A model generated the notes under the pieces. The model made no database searches. It worked only from the letters and a program-made list of their open reading frames with translations, and had not been told where the DNA came from. The position numbers were made by a program, and so were the translations under genes. Shown here piece by piece: positions 57,920 to 64,000 of a DNA stretch of 64,000 nt. How positions within the stretch are numbered: position 1 is the stretch's first letter; every line of letters starts with the position of its first letter. Source of the DNA: Paenibacillus contaminans (GTDB taxonomy: Bacteria; Bacillota; Bacilli; Paenibacillales; NBRC-103111); contig NZ_QMFB01000002.1 of the NCBI RefSeq assembly GCF_003285015.1, positions 186,001 to 250,000 of the forward strand, in the 5' to 3' direction.

Positions 57920-60067
57920 TCAAGCAAACCGAATGTCCGCCAGCGTTTCGCCGGTACAGCCCGAACAGTCAATGAGATACACGCCCATAGGTTCATCCGC
58001 CGCCTCCACCTTTGCCGGTTTTCCATTGACGTAAGCCTGCACCGGCTTCCGTTCCGATACGAACATGAACATCCCTCCGTCCTTAAGCCGTACCTTCACC
58101 GAATCGATTTCGCCGCAAATATCCATTACCGCATCGGAAGCGGCTAATTTGTAGGCAAGCCCTATGGCGGTGAAGGAACCGCTTATCGGCACGACTACGA
58201 ACAATTCCGCCTCTAGAGGCGCCACCTTTATGGGAACCCGTTCGCCTGCTTGCAGCCGGTGCGCGATCCGGCGAATGGCGTCGAAGACGATGAACGAGTC
58301 GCCGGCCAGCCCCGGTATATCGCCCGGACCAATATCCCCTTCAAGGATATCGTCTCCGTCGTAGACATGGAAGGCAGCCAATATACCGGCTCCGCCCGCC
58401 GTATTCCATACCTTCAGCGGGGCAGCCGTTCGTTGCGGATCGACGGTCAGCCACTCTTCGGTCGGTTGGCCGATACCGTCGCAGCGGATGATACGGCCGT
58501 CGCTGTAAATGAGCGGCCATATCCGATCCGGATTCGTTCGGCCCGGCGCATCGCTGAAATAGACCGGACCTCCGCTAACGGCGCGCAGCACCATATGCGG
58601 AACGGCGTCATGATGGCTCGTCCAGAACATGTCCCAATCGCCCCAATAAAACGGGCCGTGATATACCGAATTATAAGCATTCTGAAGCGCATGCTCCCCG
58701 AAGCCGTTTGCGATTTTCGGCAGAAAGTCATTACTGCTTCGCGATACGGACGACAGGGGGCGATGCCACACATTTTCCGAAGCCATGCCCATGCAATTGA
58801 TCATGCACCCGCCGAAGTGCAAGGCGACCGACGCTTCCAAGCCTGCTTGAATATCGTGAGCCGTTCCTGCAACCGATCGTTCCCCTCCCATATATTGATT
58901 CAAAGAGCTTTGGTTATCCACTTTGACGAAATCGATGCCTTCGCGCTGCAGGCTCGAATGCCATTCCCGCCAAAAACCGAAGCTCTTCGCGGGCTCCGGA
59001 TGCGGAATCCATTTCCCGCTCCTTGTCCGGTACAAATATTCCTTCATCCCGGCAAACACGTCGCCTTGCGGATCGACGCCGCTCCAGTAGCCGGCGATAT
59101 TATGCCAAGCGCCTACCCAGCGTATCCCATGCTCGTTTTTTAGACGCCGGACGGCATGACCCAGTCCGCCCGGAAACTTCGTCGCATCGGCGCTAAACGC
59201 AGCCAGCTTCCGGTCCCGCACAGCCGACCAGCCGTCGTCGATCATCACCCAGCGCACGGGCAAGCCCGACTCCGTAAACTCGGCGGCTTTACGCATCAGG
59301 CCCTCCTCGCTAACCTCCAAATAAAAGGCGTCCCACGAGCACCAGCCGAGATAGTTCAAAATGTCCGGGTATGCTTTGCTCTCCCTTGGTTTCCCCCCGA
59401 TCGCCCGCGAAGCGAAGCCTTCGCGAACGGCAGCCGCAGCCAACCGGTACGGATCGCTATCCGCGCCGAGCACAAAGGCGCAAGTACTTATCCGCTCATG
59501 TCCCGCTTCAAGCGCGGATACGTTTACGGCCATGCCTTCCTCCGCACCTGCCAGATCGGTCCGATACAACGTATCGCAAACGGGAAGAAGATAGCCGTAG
59601 CCTGCGTCCACTTTCCACAACAGCGCCTGAGTCCGAGGCGGAAGCTTATGCAAATCCGTCTCAAAATGAGGACGGGTCCACCATTCCTTATGCCGGGATA
59701 CCGCCATCAATCCGTTCAATCCGGGAAGGCTTCCGATGAAGATCCGGATGCCGCCCTCCGGAGCGAACGTCCTTTGTGCGTGATATGCCGTTTCATTGCG
59801 GATTCCGGCATCAATCCGTACGGTCAAAAAGCGGCCGCTGCCCGAGAGCAGCAGCTCTGCGTAAATGCTGCCGTTCCCGTCTTCATACCGCAGCCGGTAT
59901 TCGGCTTGCAGGCCGCCGTTATCCGCTCCGGTTGTCTCCGCCGCCTTTAACGTCAACGCGACCTCGCCTTCGCCGGCCACAACGGCCTTTACGGCGATAT
60001 CCCGCAGCTCGACGGACGGTTCTCCTTCAAAGCGGATGAACGAGCTTTTCTTATCGAACCTATACAT
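57920..60067 (-). CDS. GH36-type alpha-galactosidase/raffinose-synthase-like (Sip1-related)
   Basis: 715 residues, no signal peptide, cytoplasmic. N-terminal beta-sandwich, (beta/alpha)8 barrel with LGWCSWDAFY, RWVMIDDGWS, and the nucleophile region DFVKVDNQSS (Asp near 381), then a C-terminal beta domain. The GWCSWDAF and KVDxQ strings match the seed-imbibition/raffinose-synthase branch of GH36. Likely releases galactose from oligosaccharides taken up by the two permeases encoded upstream in the same operon. GGAGAGG before ATG 60067 sets the start, so the frame opening at 60133 is rejected. Confidence 0.88.
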   Translation of the reverse strand: MYRFDKKSSFIRFEGEPSVELRDIAVKAVVAGEGEVALTLKAAETTGADNGGLQAEYRLRYEDGNGSIYAELLLSGSGRFLTVRIDAGIRNETAYHAQRTFAPEGGIRIFIGSLPGLNGLMAVSRHKEWWTRPHFETDLHKLPPRTQALLWKVDAGYGYLLPVCDTLYRTDLAGAEEGMAVNVSALEAGHERISTCAFVLGADSDPYRLAAAAVREGFASRAIGGKPRESKAYPDILNYLGWCSWDAFYLEVSEEGLMRKAAEFTESGLPVRWVMIDDGWSAVRDRKLAAFSADATKFPGGLGHAVRRLKNEHGIRWVGAWHNIAGYWSGVDPQGDVFAGMKEYLYRTRSGKWIPHPEPAKSFGFWREWHSSLQREGIDFVKVDNQSSLNQYMGGERSVAGTAHDIQAGLEASVALHFGGCMINCMGMASENVWHRPLSSVSRSSNDFLPKIANGFGEHALQNAYNSVYHGPFYWGDWDMFWTSHHDAVPHMVLRAVSGGPVYFSDAPGRTNPDRIWPLIYSDGRIIRCDGIGQPTEEWLTVDPQRTAAPLKVWNTAGGAGILAAFHVYDGDDILEGDIGPGDIPGLAGDSFIVFDAIRRIAHRLQAGERVPIKVAPLEAELFVVVPISGSFTAIGLAYKLAASDAVMDICGEIDSVKVRLKDGGMFMFVSERKPVQAYVNGKPAKVEAADEPMGVYLIDCSGCTGETLADIRFA

Positions 60068-60181
60068 GATAGGGCCTCTCCTTTTCGCTGTCTCAAGCTG
60101 CATTCGCCGGGATCGTCCCCCTTCCGAATGCACCCATTGCCGAATCCTCTCCGTAATACAATCATGCTGCGCCGGTCAAGC

Positions 60182-61075
60182 TCAGCCTTTTACGCTTCCC
60201 ATGACAAGCCCTTTCATAAAATACTTTTGCAAAAACGGATAAATGCACAAAATCGGAGCCGCCGCTATGAAAATTTGCGAAGCCTTCAGCGTCCTGTCCG
60301 AAATCGCCGCCAGATCCTGGAGCTCTTCCTTGGTTGCGCTCAACAAATAGGACGGGTCCGTCGTGACGATTATCGATTGCAAATACGTCTGGAGCGGATA
60401 GTTGTCGGGCGAGCTCATCAGAATCATGCCGTCGAACCATGCGTTCCAATGACCTACGCATACGAACAGCGTCAAGGTAGCCAAAGCCGGTTTGGACAAT
60501 GGAATAAAAATTTTCCACAGAATCGTCCAGTGGCCCGCCCCGTCCACAATCGCGGACTCGCTTATTTCTTTCGGCAATTGGCGGAAAAAGTTAAGCAGAA
60601 TAATCACATTGAATATGGGAACGGCGCCGGGCAAAACTAACGCCCATATCGTATTCGTCAAGCCAAGCTGCTTGATCGTCATATACCAAGGAATCAATCC
60701 GCCGCTGAATATCATCGTCATAAAGAAATACCAGGCGAACATATTTCTGCCGAAAAGATCCTTCCGTTCCTTGGATAAAGGATACGCGGCAAGCACCGTC
60801 AAAATCATATCCAGCAACAAGCCTAAGCCTACCCGTTTCAGTGTGACGAAGAAGGAATTGATCATCTGCGGCTTGGACAAGGCATATTGATACGATTTCA
60901 GCGTGAAGTCGACAGGCCAAAACTTCACAAGGCCGGCTGCAGCCGCGGTGCTTGAACTGAGCGATACGGCCAACACATGAATAATCGGAAAAATGCAAAC
61001 AATTGCGCTTGCCAGCAGAAACGCATAATTAAAGCCGTCGAACAACCTTCCGCCTAGAGTCGGTTTGATTTTCAT
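60182..61075 (-). CDS. Carbohydrate ABC transporter permease (LplC type)
   Basis: 297 residues, six helices; EAA loop ESAIVDGAGHWTILWKIFIPLS and the C-terminus KYFMKGLVMGSVKG. Homologous to the permease at 8493-9386 but clearly diverged. Third gene of operon two (binding protein, LplB-type, LplC-type, GH36). No ATPase encoded. Confidence 0.92.
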   Translation of the reverse strand: MKIKPTLGGRLFDGFNYAFLLASAIVCIFPIIHVLAVSLSSSTAAAAGLVKFWPVDFTLKSYQYALSKPQMINSFFVTLKRVGLGLLLDMILTVLAAYPLSKERKDLFGRNMFAWYFFMTMIFSGGLIPWYMTIKQLGLTNTIWALVLPGAVPIFNVIILLNFFRQLPKEISESAIVDGAGHWTILWKIFIPLSKPALATLTLFVCVGHWNAWFDGMILMSSPDNYPLQTYLQSIIVTTDPSYLLSATKEELQDLAAISDRTLKASQIFIAAAPILCIYPFLQKYFMKGLVMGSVKG

Positions 61076-61105
61076 AATGGTCCCTCTGCCCTCGTAAAGT
61101 CCGTA

Positions 61106-62026
61106 TCAAAATACCCGGTATCCCGAAAACTTGTATGCAAGCCGATAGCCGGTCACGATAAAGAGGAAGGACACGACCGATTTAAACAAACCGACTGCCG
61201 TCGCAACCCCGTATTGATTGTTCAAAAGTCCGATCCGGTACACGAACGTATCCAAAATATCGCCTGTTTTATAAACGACCGGGCTATACAGATTGAATAC
61301 TTGATCGAATCCGGCGTTCAGCACGCTGCCGAGACTGAGCGTCGCCATCAAAATAATGATCGGAGCAAGTCCGGGAAGCGTAATATGACAAGCTTGCCGA
61401 AACCGGTTGGCGCCGTCCATCACCGCCGCTTCATAGAGCGAGGTATCGATCGAGGTAATGGCAGCCAAGTAAATAATCGTGCCGTAGCCGAACTCTTTCC
61501 ACGTATGGGTGGCAACAAGCAAATAAGGAAACATGCGCTCATTGGCTAAGAAAAAAATCGGCTCGATTCCGAAAAAGCCCAACACTTGATTGACCATCCC
61601 GCCCGACGGCGATAAAATATCGATCAGAATGCCCGATAAAATAACCCAGGATAAGAAATGGGTCACATAAACGGTCGTCTGGATCGTCCTCTTAAAGAAG
61701 CTTCTCCGAACCAAATCCAGCATTATGGCGAACACGATCGGCACGACAAGCCCGCTGACGATTTTCATAAATGCGATAAAGATCGTATTCCACAGAACCT
61801 GAAGCGTATCCGGCATATCGTAGACGTACCGGAAATTTTCAAGCCCGACGAACTCCGAGTTAAAAAAACCTTTCATCGGATTATAATTTTCAAAGGCAAT
61901 CAAAATCCCGACCATCGGATAATATTGAAAAACCGCGACAAAAAGTACACATGGCAGCAGCATCAAATACAACGGCAGCTGCTGTTTGAATTTCTCTTTC
62001 CTGCCTGCCGGCATCGATCTTAGCAC
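61106..62026 (-). CDS. Carbohydrate ABC transporter permease (LplB type)
   Basis: 306 residues, six helices; LMLLPCVLFVAVFQYYPMVGILIAFENY and EAAVMDGANRFRQACHITLP. The GTG at 62026 has AAGGAGG five bases upstream, better than the ATG at 62050. Thirty bases before the next permease gene. Confidence 0.9.
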   Translation of the reverse strand: MLRSMPAGRKEKFKQQLPLYLMLLPCVLFVAVFQYYPMVGILIAFENYNPMKGFFNSEFVGLENFRYVYDMPDTLQVLWNTIFIAFMKIVSGLVVPIVFAIMLDLVRRSFFKRTIQTTVYVTHFLSWVILSGILIDILSPSGGMVNQVLGFFGIEPIFFLANERMFPYLLVATHTWKEFGYGTIIYLAAITSIDTSLYEAAVMDGANRFRQACHITLPGLAPIIILMATLSLGSVLNAGFDQVFNLYSPVVYKTGDILDTFVYRIGLLNNQYGVATAVGLFKSVVSFLFIVTGYRLAYKFSGYRVF

Positions 62027-62169
62027 AGTAACCTCCTTTTCTCCGTACACCCCGGCAAAGCGTCAACCAGCAACCGAAGCTGCCGCAGACCGCATTGCCG
62101 GAGCCCGAATCTTATTTTAATAATGCAAAAGGAAGGTCGCCCTTCCTTCGCCGTAAACCTTTTTATTAG

Positions 62170-63855
62170 TTACTTCATCTCGTTGATTTCTTTCGTAATT
62201 TCGTCGCCGCCCAGCTTCTTCCACTTGTCCGCGAAGGAATCGAATTCGTCGATCGGCGCGGTGCCCATGATGATTTTCGTAAACGTTTCGTCCTTGATTT
62301 GCGTCAGTGTAGAGCCTTTTTGCGCCATCGTGTCCGTACTGCCCTTTATATATCCGTTGACCTGGAACAAATTGTTTTTGTTGTAGTAGCTGATGACGCT
62401 GATCGCGCTGTCTTCGGGACCGGACCATGCATAGCTGCTCCAAAGCTTGTTGTCTCCGGCCAAATACTTCTCGATTTGTTCGGCATTGTCTTTGACCCAA
62501 TAGTTGTCGAGCAGCGCTTTGTCTTTCGTTTCGATATATCTCTTCACGTTTTCGTGAATAAACATATTTTGCTTCGGATAGAAGGTTTGCAACGCCGCCC
62601 AAATATATTGCTGATCCGGCTTCGTTTCTTGCTCGCCATTGATGCCGTGGAATTTCGGGTCGAAGCCTTTGCTGATCGCCGGGTCCTTCTCGTAATAATA
62701 GTTGTACAGCATAATGGCCGCTTCCGGGTTTTTCATTTTTTTGTTGACGGCATAAAAAGAGGTCGCCGAACCATTAATAAGCGGCTTAGCCGGCTGGTCG
62801 TCGACGGATGCGAGAGGATACGCCCGCCAATCCGCTTCCGGGTTCTTGTTCTTGCTGTCCTGCAGATTGACGAACGGGTACGAATGCGAACCGAAGAACA
62901 TCCCCACCTTGCCGCCGACAACCAGCTCTGAAGCCTTGGAAGCGTCCTTAACCGCAAATTCCTTGTCGATATACCCGTTCTTGTACATTTCCGCAAGCTT
63001 GGAAAGCGCCGTCTTCGTCTGCGGTTGAATCGTACCGTTAACCATCTTGCCGGAAGCATCCTTCACCCAGCCGTTGACGTACGCATGATAACCCTGGAAG
63101 AAGCCGTTCAAGCCGTTCAAGCTTTTATCCAAACCTAAGCCGTACGTATCGTCCTTGCCGTTGCCGTCGGGATCCTTTTTGGTAAAAGCTTCGGCGATCT
63201 TTGCGACATCCTCCATCGTCTTCGGCGGCTGCAAGCCGAGCTTCTTGAGCCAATCGGCGCGGATCCAAATCATTTGGGAGCCGTCGATCGAGCCGGCAAT
63301 GTTCGGCAGCGCCATCAGCTTGCCGTCCACCGTCGCTTGGCTGCGCCCGATGTTCTGGTCCTCCTCCCACATCTGCTTCGTGAACGGCGTCGCATACTTA
63401 TCGAAAAGCTCGGTCAGATCAAGCGCCACTCCCGTATCGACGAGCATTTTTAATTGCTGGGCGCTTACCGGAATAATGTCCGGAAGATCGTTCGACGAAA
63501 TCGCCATATTCATCTTTTGCTGCATCTGCGTGCTCGGCACGGTCCACAAGTAGTTCACTTTGATCCCGAGCTCGCTCTCGTAGCCCCTGCTCCAAATATT
63601 GTTCGTCAACACATCGGATTGAAGGGTGATCCCTTTTTGCATCGAGTCGGAAAGCGCTTTAACCGTAGATACGGTTATCGGCGGATCGAATTTTGCGGGC
63701 GGACCCGCTTCCGCTTTCGGTTTCCCCGTATCGGCCGGAGCGCTGGGGGACGGCTTGCCGGATCCGCCCTCATCCTTACCGCAGGCTGCGACTGTAAGAG
63801 CCATGGATGCGATAGCCGCCGCGCTTATATATGTTTTCAGCTGGCGAAAGCTCAT
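62170..63855 (-). CDS. Extracellular sugar-binding lipoprotein (family 1)
   Basis: 561 residues. Lipobox MALTVAACGKDEGG, a Pro/Ser-rich tether, then the binding fold (NLPDIIPVSAQQLKM, IWIRADWLKKLGLQPPKTMED, FAVKDASKASELVVGGKVGMF). ATG 63855 has AGGGG seven bases upstream. First gene of operon two. Unlike the first operon there is no AraC regulator within it; the regulator would lie past the right edge or elsewhere. Confidence 0.92.
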   Translation of the reverse strand: MSFRQLKTYISAAAIASMALTVAACGKDEGGSGKPSPSAPADTGKPKAEAGPPAKFDPPITVSTVKALSDSMQKGITLQSDVLTNNIWSRGYESELGIKVNYLWTVPSTQMQQKMNMAISSNDLPDIIPVSAQQLKMLVDTGVALDLTELFDKYATPFTKQMWEEDQNIGRSQATVDGKLMALPNIAGSIDGSQMIWIRADWLKKLGLQPPKTMEDVAKIAEAFTKKDPDGNGKDDTYGLGLDKSLNGLNGFFQGYHAYVNGWVKDASGKMVNGTIQPQTKTALSKLAEMYKNGYIDKEFAVKDASKASELVVGGKVGMFFGSHSYPFVNLQDSKNKNPEADWRAYPLASVDDQPAKPLINGSATSFYAVNKKMKNPEAAIMLYNYYYEKDPAISKGFDPKFHGINGEQETKPDQQYIWAALQTFYPKQNMFIHENVKRYIETKDKALLDNYWVKDNAEQIEKYLAGDNKLWSSYAWSGPEDSAISVISYYNKNNLFQVNGYIKGSTDTMAQKGSTLTQIKDETFTKIIMGTAPIDEFDSFADKWKKLGGDEITKEINEMK

Positions 63856-64000
63856 TGTGGTACCCCTTTCATTTTCCATTTTGATTGATGGGAGGCCTCT
63901 TGGTTTAAGTATAGGAGAACGGGTAACCCAATCCTAGAATCACTTCTCTACTTTCGAATCATTGTTTTACTTGTTGAGCGATTCCCTGTATTCCTTTGGG
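63856..64000 (-). other. Upstream region of the second sugar operon (cut by the window edge)
   Basis: 145 bp with no gene and no clear cre or promoter that I can defend. Confidence 0.4.

Noticed and set aside
57700..57975. 91-codon ORF after gdhA
   Set aside because: Covers the terminator of the converging operon and runs into the GH36 gene end; no ribosome site.

Overview
The window looks like chromosome of a spore-forming, low-to-mid GC Gram-positive of the Paenibacillaceae (Paenibacillus or Cohnella-like). The grounds are S-layer-homology (SLH) surface proteins, YhbH/SpoVR sporulation genes, a GbsR-type regulator, an ECF sigma/DUF4367 anti-sigma pair, and LplB/LplC-type sugar ABC permeases encoded with a membrane AraC (YesN-type) regulator and no ATPase. 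I saw no rRNA, tRNA, CRISPR array, prophage or transposase gene. The taxonomic call is inference from gene content, not from a marker gene.

Layout. (1) 0-6 kb: two minus-strand genes for a cohesin + SLH wall protein and a very large secreted metallophosphoesterase carrying LamG-like, FN3, Ig-like, cohesin and dockerin modules, separated by a strongly folded spacer. (2) 6-8.3 kb: HAD phosphatase and SMR exporter, divergent from a GbsR-type regulator. (3) 8.5-16.8 kb: sugar-uptake operon (binding protein, AraC regulator, two permeases) divergent from an unclassified TIM-barrel enzyme. (4) 16.9-25.4 kb: a deaminase in an AT-rich patch, sbcCD, and yhbH-spoVR. (5) 25.6-37 kb: a small gene plus retropepsin-like protease, a sirtuin, a repeat-rich non-coding kilobase, an FAD monooxygenase, a MalT-like regulator, a DUF3900-like protein, two response regulators, and a branched-polyamine synthase homologue (BpsA) preceded by a structured RNA and tandem terminators. 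(6) 37.5-49 kb: marR-mmpL operon, an orphan SIS protein, an AI-2E-family permease, an ECF sigma/anti-sigma operon with an amidase, and a sulfatase. (7) 49.7-55.7 kb: a 1996-residue SLH protein with a glycerophosphodiesterase domain. (8) 56-64 kb: gdhA and a second sugar ABC operon ending in a GH36-type alpha-galactosidase-like enzyme.

How they work together. The surface theme recurs: both SLH proteins share the same C-terminal cassette, and the cohesin-SLH protein lies next to a dockerin-bearing phosphoesterase, so a small cohesin-dockerin surface assembly is plausible. Two separate CUT1-type sugar systems sit with their own enzymes and presumably borrow an ATPase encoded elsewhere. The most unusual regulatory region is 37.0-37.4 kb: a consensus promoter, a rod-shaped RNA of about 210 nt whose G-U pairs fit only the minus strand, a terminator, then a second terminator and a 22-residue ORF overlapping the bpsA start codon. 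A small MITE-like repeat occurs twice, each time about 40 bp upstream of a start codon.
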